From contig CALNVZ010003430.1 in the NCBI GenBank assembly GCA_940671915.1, forward strand, positions 14,677,212 to 14,741,211: DNA of 64,000 nucleotides. Reading direction: 5' to 3'. The translations under genes were made by a program, and so were the position numbers. The notes below the pieces were generated by a model. It ran no database searches and was not told the origin of the DNA. It saw only the letters and a list, made by a program, of their open reading frames with translations. Positions 49,601 through 58,279 of the stretch are shown here, one piece after another. Each line of letters starts with the position of its first letter. Position 1 is the stretch's first letter. The stretch is from Paracentrotus lividus (lineage: Eukaryota; Echinodermata; Echinoidea; Camarodonta; Echinidae).

Positions 49601-52257
49601 TAAGACGGATTCGGAACTAGTTTGAGATTAATTTGAGACGGTTTTGAAATGATTTTGAAACTAATGGTCACAAAGACGTCTGACGGTCTCATGAGCTGAG
49701 TTTCCATGACGTCTCTTGACAAAAATAGAAAATGTTTAAATCACATGAATGTTTTTGGTCGCGCAGACGTCTCCGAGATATTTCTGCGACAGAAAAAAAA
49801 CATTATCGGAGACGTCCTGGAGTGTCCAAGTCATGGAGATGTCGCCGCGAAATGAGATACCACCTCTATGGTGTTATCTCAAGGTACTTGTCATGAGACG
49901 GATTTGAGACTAGTTTGGGACGGGTTTGATGCGGTTTTGATACTAGTCGGGGGAAAATCTCAGAGTGGTCTCTGAGACATCTCTGAGACAGACAAAAATT
50001 ATCGGGGATGTCTCCGAGTGTTCGAGTCACAGAAACGTCTCCGAGATGTCAGATACCACCCTTAAGGCCATAATTACTTCAGAGGAGAAAAACACCATTG
50101 TCCTTTTCAACTGAAAATGTAAGCTCATGTTTGCTCCAAGACAGTGGCGGATCCAGGATTTAGAAATACGGGGGGCGCAACCCGAAAATTTGGAAAAATA
50201 GGGGACGCAGCCGAAAAATTTCAGATGTTTTAATGTATAGTCAATGAGTGGTTTTCAAATTATAGAGGGGGCGCGCGTCCCCTGCGCCCCCGCCTGGATC
50301 CGCCACTGCAAGACTACTCAATTATTAATGGCACTTGACAAAAGATAGGCCTACCCGATTTCCCTTTTTGCATATATTAGTGTATTGCTATGTCAGATAA
50401 GAAACGTGTTTGTCAGACATAACAACAACTAAGATATGCAAATTGGATTCTACCTACTATACGAGTGGTTCATTCAGGTAAATGATTTATTCAGAGGGAA
50501 TAAAACTATTGTCCTTTTTCAGCTGAAAATTTTCAGGCCTTTTAATAATTGTTCCCAGGCCACTGAATCATTAATGAATATAGGACGTGATATTTAAAAT
50601 TGCATGACAAGTGCCTTTGAACCAATACAACAACACTCGGTAGTCAATGGATAGCAAAATTGTAAAGCGGCTACAAATAATAGATTTGTTGCGTCATTAT
50701 TTCAATGGATTTCCGGTTTAATCTTGTGCGTTCCAGTGCACTAGATATTTTCAGCCGTACGTAAGTTGTACAAGTTTGGAAGTTTATTTTTTCGTGCTGG
50801 GAGTTTTTTCTTGTACGGTGCTATTGTTGGATCCTATTGTTTATTGTCGTACAACTCAACTCCTTAGTAGAATATGGGCCATAGGGTTTCCCTAGACTTA
50901 CTTGCAGACCCACTGGCCACCGAGATCCCAATAGTCTGTACCACTGGCTGCTTTGAGTGGCACTGTTATGGTTCTGCCTCCTACCCTATCTGTATAAGAT
51001 AAGCAGCAACATACATGTATATTAGACAATGATATTCCATTCACACACAATTTACAGCGCGTGTCAAAAACGGTATACCCAACTTAATTGAGAGCCTCGT
51101 CTTAAAATTGTTTATGTGACCAAAATCGTTTTTTCATGTTTAAGAGTATCCTAATTATGTTCAGTGATAAAAAAATAATAATAATAAAAAAAAAAAATAA
51201 AAAAACAACAATGAAATGTACTGTCCCGGATGATGGGCTTGGGCTTATATTAAAGGTAATGATCAAAAGATTACTTGGGATATTGAAAGGTCGCAGGAGA
51301 TGAGAGTTGCTTCTTCACAATCTTGGTATAAGGCGATTTTGACAAAGTTTTTTAAAGCCCAACCAGGACAGTAGGGCCTATGGGAATAAGTTTGGTATCA
51401 TTGAACATCAGAATATGGGTTACTCTTTAAGAAAAGAAGAAAAAAAAAGAAAAAAAAAACCAAGACGATATATACATCAAATTTTGTTAATATGATGTCA
51501 TGATCAAAGTTATGAGTATCAATTTTTGGGACGCACTGTACTACAGATTTGAAAATCTCATTGCCATTTATGCATTTTCAAAACATCCTAATAACTATCT
51601 CCGTAATTACAAAATCAAGTCATGGGCCGCGCCAAAAGCAGGGATGGTGCAGAACTGGGGACAAACTCCGTTTCCAAAGATTTTCAAATGGATTTTCAAA
51701 AGGATTTGTTACGTAATGATAATTTGTCAAAGAACTCAATATATTTGTCACTTGACGTAAAGTGATTAAATAGCGTGACATATTTACAAAACCCACTTTG
51801 ACGAATCTTTGTATCTAGCAAGACAAATTAAATTATCATACCACAGTCTTAATTTTTAAGGTTTCTTAAATACTAATTTGTTAATTGCAAAAAATTGCAA
51901 AAATTGATGTTTAAAATTAACGGCTCATGCAGTGTTTTTCGATAGGCGTATTATGTTTGTCTCGTCGTCTTATAAGGGCTTTTGAATCTTACTTGAAGTC
52001 AAAAACTATCATTTATGTACATCTTTTTGTAACTTAGATAGAAAACATAAAAAGAAAATGATGTTTTTATAGTTTTTTTTTTCTTCATTTTTTTAAATGA
52101 AATAAAATATAAATCATGGTGATATCATAGGCCTACCTTTTGCTTCCAGAACAAGAACTTTGAAGTTTGGTCTGGTCTTGGTAAGATGATAGGCAGCAGT
52201 CAATCCAGCCAGACCTGCCCCGATTACAACCACATCATACTCCCCGTCAGAAGCCAT
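41433..52257 (-). CDS. MAO: Flavin-containing monoamine oxidase, complete, 11 exons, 529 aa
   Basis: Exons (minus strand): 52257-52137, 50989-50902, 48585-48408, 47686-47572, 47030-46873, 46439-46259, 44938-44838, 44689-44513, 43855-43769, 42599-42502 and 41718-41433. All junctions keep frame and the total of 529 residues fits MAO-A/B (520-527). It oxidatively deaminates amines using FAD and, by family, sits on the mitochondrial outer membrane. Visible features: the Rossmann motif [11 protein letters not shown] (9-19); Glu38 and DRVGGRT (41-47); DLGGQWV; Lys307 in the position of the active-site lysine; flavin-linking Cys413 in [22 protein letters not shown] (439-455); and a C-terminal membrane anchor (about 508-525) ending LLIRK. 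One oddity: Pro414 follows the cysteine where MAO-A/B have a substrate-cage tyrosine; Tyr450 is kept. Amine preference is therefore uncertain. Confidence 0.93.
41822..41870. repeat. (AT)n and (GT)n microsatellite
   Basis: About twenty AT repeats followed by five GT repeats, directly abutting the hairpin element. Confidence 0.95.
41869..41970. mobile_element. Near-perfect hairpin, about 100 bp
   Basis: GTGTTATGAATAAAAAGTCT..AGGACAAGCTTG on the left is exactly inverted at the right (CAAGCTTGTCCTAGACTTTT..CATAACAC). ACGTTGCT/AGCAACGT continue the stem. The loop is about 20 bases. It could be a tiny foldback element. Confidence 0.8.
42502..42599 (-). CDS. MAO: MAO exon 10 (flavin-linking cysteine)
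   Basis: Encodes [20 protein letters not shown] and [12 protein letters not shown]. Cys413 lies in the GGC motif that bonds covalently to FAD in MAO. The following residue is Pro instead of Tyr. The acceptor is GGATTAG and the donor GTCAGT. Confidence 0.92.
42941..43150. mobile_element. MITE, 210 bp, GGTTGGGTGTCCGGACAC ends
   Basis: The 18-base ends are perfect inverted repeats. Each contains its own palindrome, GTGTCCGGACAC. It lies in MAO intron 9 and has no coding content. Confidence 0.8.
43587..43631. repeat. (GT)n microsatellite
   Basis: About twenty GT repeats in MAO intron 9; the reading frame across them is poly Val-Cys and not a gene. Confidence 0.95.
43769..43855 (-). CDS. MAO: MAO exon 9
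   Basis: Encodes [20 protein letters not shown] and LTPLDFMVK, matching the KVLGSLEALEP region of MAO. The acceptor is TATATAG and the donor GTATGT. Confidence 0.9.
43856..44512 (-). other. MAO intron 8
   Basis: A 657-base intron whose only recognised content is the small inverted-repeat element at 44337-44465. Confidence 0.75.
44337..44465. mobile_element. Small inverted-repeat element of the GGTATCTCAC family
   Basis: AAAGGGTATCTCAC at the left pairs with GTGAGATACCACTTTT at the right. The middle is rich in GAGTCTCC/GAGACG motifs shared with 43470-43560 and 49578-50066. It lies in MAO intron 8. Confidence 0.65.
44513..44689 (-). CDS. MAO: MAO exon 8
   Basis: Encodes [20 protein letters not shown] and on to [13 protein letters not shown], continuing the substrate domain. 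The acceptor is TCTGTAG and the donor GTGATT. Phase 0 at both ends. Confidence 0.88.
44838..44938 (-). CDS. MAO: MAO exon 7
   Basis: Encodes [20 protein letters not shown] and [14 protein letters not shown]. It carries Lys307, the counterpart of the active-site lysine (MAO-A Lys305). The acceptor is TATGTAG and the donor GTAAGC. Confidence 0.9.
44939..46258 (-). other. MAO intron 6
   Basis: A 1.3-kb A+T-rich intron. The only structured element seen is a short inverted repeat at 45923-46010. Confidence 0.7.
45923..46010. mobile_element. Short inverted-repeat element (88 bp)
   Basis: CATACACACTTAAGA at the left pairs with TTTTAAGAGTGTATG at the right, with GGGTGAAAAGTACC / GGGGTATTTTTTTAACC partly pairing inside. 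No coding content. Confidence 0.5.
46259..46439 (-). CDS. MAO: MAO exon 6
   Basis: Encodes [20 protein letters not shown] and on to [12 protein letters not shown]. It matches the GGSGQVSERI..VISAIPP region that forms part of the FAD domain. The acceptor is TTTTTAG and the donor GTATGG. Confidence 0.92.
46440..46872 (-). other. MAO intron 5
   Basis: A 433-base A+T-rich intron with a short (AT)n run near 46638-46655. Nothing else was seen. Confidence 0.75.
46873..47030 (-). CDS. MAO: MAO exon 5
   Basis: Encodes [20 protein letters not shown] and then [16 protein letters not shown], the helical substrate-domain region (compare SALWFLWYV in MAO). The acceptor is ATTACAG and the donor GTTCGA. 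It ends in phase 0. Confidence 0.9.
47031..47571 (-). other. MAO intron 4
   Basis: A 541-base A+T-rich intron without recognisable repeats or exons. Confidence 0.75.
47572..47686 (-). CDS. MAO: MAO exon 4
   Basis: Encodes [20 protein letters not shown] and then [14 protein letters not shown], matching the REIPSDAPWKAP..WDNMT region of MAO. The acceptor is TTTCTAG and the donor GTTAAT, with the exon ending in phase 1. Confidence 0.92.
47687..48407 (-). other. MAO intron 3
   Basis: A 721-base A+T-rich intron with a short (ATCT)n run near 48320-48345. No other feature recognised. Confidence 0.75.
48408..48585 (-). CDS. MAO: MAO exon 3
   Basis: Encodes [20 protein letters not shown] and on to [11 protein letters not shown]. 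It aligns with the MAO segment of the TQNRILRLAKELGLETY type. The acceptor is ATCCAG and the donor GTAATT. Confidence 0.9.
49027..49105 (-). mobile_element. tRNA-like SINE fragment
   Basis: On the minus strand a good B box GGTTCGAGTCCCGG is preceded by an A-box-like TAGTCCAGTGATTTGATCG. The arms do not form a clean cloverleaf, so a retroposed tRNA relic is more likely than a gene. Confidence 0.5.
49578..49866. repeat. GAGAC-rich repeat unit 1 of the GGTATCTC family
   Basis: Begins near CTTGTCATGAGACGG and ends GAGATACCACC. The interior carries repeats of TTTGAGA, AGACGTCTCCGAGA and GTCTC. It is an adjacent, longer relative of 49868-50066. Confidence 0.6.
49868..50066. mobile_element. GGTATCTC-family element, unit 2
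   Basis: It starts GGTGTTATCTCAAGG..CTTGTCATGAGACGG and ends GTCAGATACCACCCTTAA. These are inverted end motifs shared with 44337 and 55246. The interior shares GAGACTAGTTTGGGAC and TCTCCGAG motifs with unit 1. Confidence 0.55.
50142..50308. mobile_element. MITE with CAGTGGCGGATCCAGG ends, copy 2
   Basis: The ends CAGTGGCGGATCCAGG and CCTGGATCCGCCACTG are perfect 16-base inverted repeats, flanked by CAAGA on both sides (50137-50141 and 50309-50313). The interior matches the copy at 21305 (GGTTTTCAAATTATAGAGG versus GGTTTCTAAATAATAGATG). It is nested within the 49112-50880 element. Confidence 0.88.
50902..50989 (-). CDS. MAO: MAO exon 2
   Basis: Joins exon 1 to complete AKDRVGGRT and encodes [11 protein letters not shown]. 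The acceptor is TATACAG and the donor GTAAGT. An inverted-repeat transposon ends only about 20 bases past the donor. Confidence 0.92.
50990..52136 (-). other. MAO intron 1
   Basis: Contains a CAGTGCGTC-type element (51055-51538) and then unique A+T-rich DNA. The part from about 51220 rightwards is repeated after the N gap near 60047. Confidence 0.7.
51055..51538. mobile_element. MITE with CAGTGCGTC-like ends, copy B
   Basis: The left end CAGCGCGTGTCAAAAA and the right end TTTTTGGGACGCACTG are inverted, with TA on each side. The interior differs from copies A and C, so it may be a distinct subfamily or a deletion derivative. Its right part recurs at about 60050-60376. Confidence 0.65.
52137..52257 (-). 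CDS. MAO: MAO exon 1 (start, FAD Rossmann motif)
   Basis: This exon encodes [20 protein letters not shown] and continues to VLVLEAK, ending in phase 1 at a GTAGGC donor. The GxGxxG dinucleotide-binding motif and the strand-2 glutamate are present. An identical copy of the exon lies at 60978-61098. Confidence 0.93.
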
Positions 52258-53170
52258 CGCCCCTTAGGTGAAGTTTTCTTCTTTATGAGAACTTCTCGAA
52301 AATGTTTTTAAATATTTACTCTTCCTCAAGATCCGTCTCTCCTCTGTTTACTTGACAAGTTGAAAATGAGCATAGGCCTTAATAGACCAGTTTACGTACA
52401 TATTTGAATTTTGTGCATACTTTTTTTAAACAAAGGTTGTTCTTGACAACCTGAAGGCTTGCCTGACGTAGCAATAACTAATGTACGCAAACTGGATTCC
52501 ATGTATTGTAGTTCATTCTTTTATTACAAGTTGTTTGAATACCTTGTTACTATGTCGCCAGGAAACAAACATGGATAAATTATAATAACTTAGTAAACTG
52601 GTTTATTAGATACAATGAAATGATAATTTGATTACTGTACCACTTCGAAAATGAACTTTTCGATATGAAATTTATCAGGGTATCGAGATTGACAATAATT
52701 AAAATCCACGAATAAGCAAAATGATAATAAGCACGATAATCATATGCCTATAAGCGATGCAAAGTTCAAACAAACCTCACACGATTATGACATTTCTAAT
52801 AATTTTTTTTTTGTTTGCGTATGGTATATTCTTGAAATTAAAAATCTTAATTGCAATATGGGTCGCCCTCATTCAAAGTCATCCAAAGTCATTCAAAACT
52901 TCTATCCTGTTTCCATAACTTACTACGGCCAGGAAATGCTATATGGAAAACGTTAAAAGAGCTTCCTGTGGTACTCATATCAAGGACTTGTCTTAGGAGT
53001 CTCTTTCGCTTCTAGAATAATAGGGCAGATAATTTCATCTACTTTGGAAATTATACCAGTACAGCTACTACTTGGCTTAGATGAAGGCAGTATGAAATTC
53101 CTATAAAATATATAGTATCAGGGAGCCGAATTACTAATGGATGCATATATTGCCCCATTACTCCCCCCCC

Positions 53171-53365
53171 AAAAAAAAAAAAAAAAAAATAAATAAATAA
53201 ATAAATAAATAAAATAATAAATAAATAAAAAATAAAAAATAAATAAAATAAAATAAATAAATAAATAAATAAATAAATAAAAATAAATTGAATAAATAAA
53301 TAAATAAATAAATAAATAAAATAAAATAAATAAATAATAAATAAAATAAATAAAGAAATAAATAA
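53171..53365. repeat. (TAAA)n microsatellite, left copy
   Basis: About 190 bases of imperfect TAAA repeats after C8 and poly(A). Frames on the opposite strand read as Ile/Phe/Leu/Tyr repeats and are artefacts. Confidence 0.95.
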
Positions 53366-55245
53366 AAAGAAAGAACACACTCAATTATCAAAGCATTTCT
53401 GCACAATAATATAATTTAGATTTATTATGTTGTTTTGTTTAATAATGATTAGCACTTCTTTCTAAGCCTTTCTACATTGTGTGCACATTGTTTTTTTGTT
53501 ATCTCAACGTTTATTTCCCTGCTACGCGATCATGGCCTCATAACAGTGACATGCAGGGAATTTTATTCTAATGGAATTAATGATTCAATTAAAAGCATGC
53601 TTCTTCAATTCAAAACACCCCGTGAAAGAAAGTAAGAAATATAAGCTGTGAAGTATACTGTCCTACTTTGACAAATCGAAGCAAGTGACATATCAATCAA
53701 TAATATATTGTGAGTTTGTGATGTCATATTTCTTTTAGCGCCACTTTCGTCACGCCACCAAATATGAGATGTAAACATCTATGGCCACATGTCATGAGTT
53801 GGGTAGAAAATGCGTTACATTCCAAAAAATTGTAGAAATGTACATTGTCACAATCAACATCTCTAGTTTCTTAAGTAGTAAGTCAGACATGTATGACAGT
53901 ATATATCTTTTGAAAGCAGAGAATTGAAAGGAAGATGGTTAACATATTTTTGTCCCTGTATAAGGTGTGTCATAAAAGCTTTACAGAGTGTTACAGGAAA
54001 AACTGGTTAGAAAAAACTTCAACATTTTACCGGTGAATAATTTCTTATTATTTTCACCAAATGAAACGAATCATCTTGGATTGTGTTAATAAGACGCTAT
54101 GCTTCTAAAAAATAATAAACTTGTAATAAAAAATTATTTTTTCTAACCGCGCTACAGGGAGTTAAAAAAAACCCGAAAAATGTACAAAAAGGGCAGAAAT
54201 CCTTCTTTTACCACTTGGATTACAACTTAAAACAAAGTTTATACAAGTGATATGTTTCCACTTAATTGTGTATTTACATGTATGCAAAGAAAATGGCGAA
54301 AAAATAACAATTATTGTTATAAAATTGCATGTGACAATTGTTGATGCCTGCAATGCATTGTCTATGAGGATGTGTGCATTAAGTATGTTTTAATTGATTA
54401 ATTAATTGTTTAAATGACTTGAAAAAACTGCTTCACATTTATCTAGAACCACGTAAATTCCAAAAGAAAGATATCACTCAACCATAAGACCAATTGGCTT
54501 CAAAGATATAACGCAACAAACAATAAGAAAGGAACAATAACAGGAATTCCCTATGCTTTAACACGTGCCTCCACCGTAGGATCCTCCACCGTAGGATCCT
54601 CACCCCTTACCGTACTCCACTAAAAGTTTCTTTGTATTAAATCTATGAGCATAACAAAGCTGAAACTTCACAATATGTAGCCTGATAAATTATCTACAGT
54701 ATGAATCATTGCACAGCTTATGACTGTACATCATTTTCATGCTATGTGAAAAAATGTGATAATTTTCCCTCCAAATGTAACGCCTCCACCCTTTTACTAT
54801 ACCCAACTTGTGACACATGACCCTATCCAACTTAAAGATATTGAAGGAAAACATCATGAGATTACATTGATATCGGTGTAAATTACAAAAACATTTGTTC
54901 TTTTATAGGAAATGTCACTTTTGTTACTTGCTTCCTTTTGTCAAGGTATAGGGCAGCTTACTCCAGTGCCGTTCAAGAGAACTTGTCACACAGTCGACTA
55001 CAAATTGTAGCCAATACAGCTATTTGATTTATCATGGAGCTTACAAATAAATCAAAATACCATATACATAGTGGTTACGTAACAATTATTTATTCATATC
55101 AGTCAATGTATACAAGTTTTAGTATAATTCAACATGTAAATTCGAAAGAATATTGACAAATTGTTTACAAATCGCCGTCAGCTAAAGCTAATTTAAAAAA
55201 ACAGAAACCAATCAAGTTAACGATTTAGGCATTGCAAAAGTTTGA

Positions 55246-55503
55246 AGGGTGGTATCTCACTTTGCGGAAACAAAATCGAAACAGATTTGCCAGCATGGCA
55301 TTGTACTAGCTTTTTCCGCGACGAAATCTTTTGTGCTAGTACAAAAGGTTACGTGGCACAAAAGACGGATTAGCCAGCAATGCATTGTACTAGATCTGTC
55401 TCCTGTGGCACAAAAATCCGTCGCGGAGACAGAGGAGGCAGATCTAATGCAATGCCAAGCTGGCAAATCTGTCTCAATTTTGTTTCCGCGAAGATACCAC
55501 CCT
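55246..55503. mobile_element. GGGTGGTATCT-ended hairpin element, 258 bp
   Basis: The ends AGGGTGGTATCT and AGATACCACCCT are perfect inverted repeats, continuing through GCGGAAACAAAAT and ACAGATTTGCCAGC on both arms. Further pairing in the middle uses CATTGTACTAG and TCCGCGACG motifs. The end motif links it to 44337 and 49868. Confidence 0.8.
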
Positions 55504-55635
55504 AAGTCTATTAATAAACCCATTCCTGGCATGCCTGGTGAAATCAATGTCTTCATACCAATGATCTTGCTTTCTCGGAGCATCAACTGACATGTAGGCC
55601 TATATACCCGAGGCAATGAGAAATTTATCAATTCC

Positions 55636-55650
55636 CCCCCCCCCCCCCCA
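55636..55650. repeat. Homopolymer C run
   Basis: About 15 C residues in a row in otherwise ordinary intergenic DNA. Confidence 0.85.
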
Positions 55651-56253
55651 TTTCTTATTGAACAGAGTGTGAACCTTACTTTAATCGTAAATGTACTTTT
55701 ATTGAATTTTCAATGACTTACGATCACCAAAGAGAATATATTCACTGAAATTATTGCAATTTTCTTGGCGATATCATGACTGATCGGCAGTAGGTCTGAT
55801 TAATATATATCATAATTATACATGAATGTATATAATATTTTTTGAATAGCAAATGAAATGAAATAAACTTACCAATTTAATTTTCAATTCAGTTTTATCA
55901 CCAGGTAATAATCAATCGAAACACTGTAAGTCATCGATCTTGTCAAAGTCATAGTGATTATTATGTTTCGACAAATATCACGGACGCCGATCTGTAATTA
56001 AGCCGTTATTATGCGATAGTGACATTTGAATACTTAACCATGCGTGTACAAAAATCTACACTGGCTGCTAGACATTAACATGTCATTAAACAAGATAGTA
56101 ACTTGATAACCTGATTAATCATACGACTACCTGTATTTTAATATTCTAAATGAAATAACACGGATCGAGAGGTATAAATATTCAAAGTGCGGAGAAAATA
56201 TAACCTTTAGACTTAACGAGTAAATAAAACCTCAATTATAAATAATAATCTAA

Positions 56254-56924
56254 CAGTGCGTCAAAAAGGACTATAAACTTTTGACAAGGCCACCAAATTA
56301 AAAATATTTATTCCTTGGGGAAATGGTTTATATGATAAAAAGCTCATATCCTAAAACTATCATTATGACACACAAAATTCTGGAAATAACATTCTCCAGT
56401 TGAGCAATACCCACTTTTATGAAGGACAACAAAAATAGCCTGTGCAGGAATTCGCTAATTCATTTACCCCTGGTTGCATGCCAAGAAGGATTCAGAAGAA
56501 AAATAATGGAATGAATCAGCATTAACAGAGTAAAAGATATATCAAAGTCAGAAATAAACACAATCAAACATTATTCAAAATGTAGTTTTTTTCACCGTTT
56601 TATTTTCATATCATTGATCTTTTGCTTTGACTTCATTTATTTTTGTCTTTGATAGCCGATTTATTCCATTATACTTGAATCCTTCTTGGATGCCAAGCCA
56701 GGTATAAATGAATAGCGAATCCGCGCATGCTGTTTTTTGTGTCTTTCATAAAAGTGGTCATTGCCTCACTGAAGAATGCCCGTTATTTTCGGATTTTTTT
56801 TTTTGGTGTCACAATGATAGTTGAGGATATAAGCTTTGTTATACATAAAAACTCTTTCCCCCAAAGACATCATATTTTTAATGGGTGCCTTGTAAAAAGA
56901 GTATAGTTCTTTTTGGACGCACTG
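56254..56924. mobile_element. Hairpin MITE, CAGTGCGTC ends, copy C
   Basis: Same plan and sequence as 39861-40537: CAGTGCGTCAAAAAGGACTA at the left, AGTTCTTTTTGGACGCACTG at the right, and the same inner GCAGGAATTCGC and CCGATTTATTCCA landmarks. It is more indel-ridden than copy A. Confidence 0.88.
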
Positions 56925-57009
56925 CAATAGCCTATAGGTCCCAATGCATGACAATGAATGATTATTAGCTTGAACCATGTATCATACGATCAATGTTGGA
57001 ACATAAAGA

Positions 57010-57300
57010 GAGAAGAGAGAGAGAGAGAGAAGAGGGGGGGGGGGTGTGGGGGTCGGCAAAAATGTAAAATAATGAAGTACAAAAGACAGAGAAAGAGACA
57101 CATGGAATGTAGGCACGTGAATAGAGACAGGAAAAGGAACAGAGAACAACAACATACAGAAAAAAACAGAGAGAGGTTGAGAGAAAGAAAGAGGAAGAAG
57201 AGAGCGAGAGAGAGAGAAAGAGAGAGAGAGAGAGGGGAAGAGAGAAAGAGAAGAGAGAGAGAAAGAGAGAGAAAGGGAGGGAGGAGATAGGGAGGGAGAG

Positions 57301-57371
<71 letters not shown>

Positions 57372-57372
57372 G
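57010..57372. repeat. GA-rich simple-sequence tract
   Basis: Over 300 bases dominated by GAGAGA, including runs of more than ten GA units near 57305-57365. It produces Arg/Glu-rich and Ser/Leu-rich pseudo-proteins. Confidence 0.95.
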
Positions 57373-58088
57373 ATAAATATACAAAAACAAAAAGGGCGGA
57401 AATCGTAGGGACCATCAAGACTGCAAGGAGAAAAGGAAGCATTTTTTTTTTTTTTTTTTTACAGGCAGGGAGTTTGGCAAGATTACAATTTTGTAAATGA
57501 AATTAACCTTTGAAAACGATCATTCTTAATGATCTTTGTATATGTTTCTTTGTTTTATTTTTTATTTTAGCTGAATCACATGTTCTTTCCAAATTCAAAA
57601 AGAAACTAAAGGAAAGATGGTGATTTCATCAAACGTATAAAGTTCTTCCAAAATGTTAAAGCGACATGTATTTGGTTTTATTTCACTCTCAAAGTTCAAT
57701 CTTGATAATTTTCAGTACTTTTGTTTTTCTTATGTTTTATATAATGTTACATTTCATGTATTTTGCAAAGTAAAAGGAAAATTTAAAGTTTTCATTTAGT
57801 GAGGTCACTTGCAAGCTTCTCTCCTATAAGTTGTCTCTGTAAATTCTATAAAGATTGATGAAACAATAGATCTATTTCGAACAACATGTACATGTTCAAA
57901 GATGAAATGATAATATATGAAATGCTCAAGTGAAATAATTGATCTCTTCTTTTGAAAAAAGGCAAAATTTTTTGGAATTTACATTACACAACACGCAGGA
58001 CAGCAGCTCGCATAGTAACGTCAAAAATGAAGTTGGAAGGTGGACTTCGGAGTTAAAAGAATCTTATATACAAGGGTGAAAAAAGATA

Positions 58089-58279
58089 TTTGGCAACTTT
58101 GTCCGGAGTGTAGCCAAGAACTATTTTACTATAAATTAATTACGAAAAAGATTGGTCTTAAATTATTTTTCATGTTTCGGGTAACCTTAACCCGAACATG
58201 ATAAATAATACAGTTGAATCTTTTCATAACTACTTAATGGTAAATTATTCGTTGGAACACACAGGACAAAGTTGCCAAA
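58089..58279. mobile_element. Hairpin MITE, about 190 bp
   Basis: TTTGGCAACTTTGTCC at the left pairs with GGACAAAGTTGCCAAA at the right. The centre has CATGTTCGGGTTAAGG-type pairing (ATGTTTCGGGTAACC with CTTAACCCGAACAT). No coding content. Confidence 0.75.

Larger units (their letters stand above)
49112..50880. mobile_element. Non-autonomous inverted-repeat transposon, about 1.77 kb
   Basis: GGCCCGTATTCTACTAAGGA at the left is inverted at the right end (TCCTTAGTAGAATATGGGCC) with one mismatch over 22 bases. ATA occurs just outside each end, a possible 3-bp target duplication. The interior carries GGTATCTC-family repeats (49578-50066) and a CAGTGGCGG element (50142-50308). No transposase frame was found. 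Confidence 0.75.
48586..50901 (-). other. MAO intron 2
   Basis: A 2.3-kb intron made largely of mobile DNA: a tRNA-like SINE piece (49027-49105), then a 1.77-kb inverted-repeat element (49112-50880) carrying nested repeats. Low-complexity A/T and C runs lie at 48650-48760. Confidence 0.7.
51220..55170. repeat. Segment duplicated after the N gap (left copy)
   Basis: From the GTACTGTCCCGGATG motif to at least AACATGTAAATTCGAAAGA, this segment is repeated in the same orientation at 60047-64000, offset about 8.84 kb. It covers MAO exon 1, its upstream region and part of intron 1. The copies differ mainly by one- or two-base indels. Confidence 0.95.

Noticed and set aside
51500..51760. An 86-residue frame containing [18 protein letters not shown], also at 60383-60595
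   Set aside because: No family was recognised. It lies in MAO intron 1 on the opposite strand, and its repetition follows from the segment duplication.
53051..53406. Ile/Phe/Leu/Tyr-rich frames, possibly membrane proteins
   Set aside because: They come from the (TAAA)n tract, and the same occurs in the copy at 61944-62245.
55249..55631. Frames of 113 and 124 residues on both strands
   Set aside because: They overlap a palindromic element whose two strands look alike, so they are not independent evidence of coding.
56958..57442. Arg/Glu-rich and Ser/Leu-rich frames of 110-150 residues
   Set aside because: They come from a GA microsatellite read in several frames.
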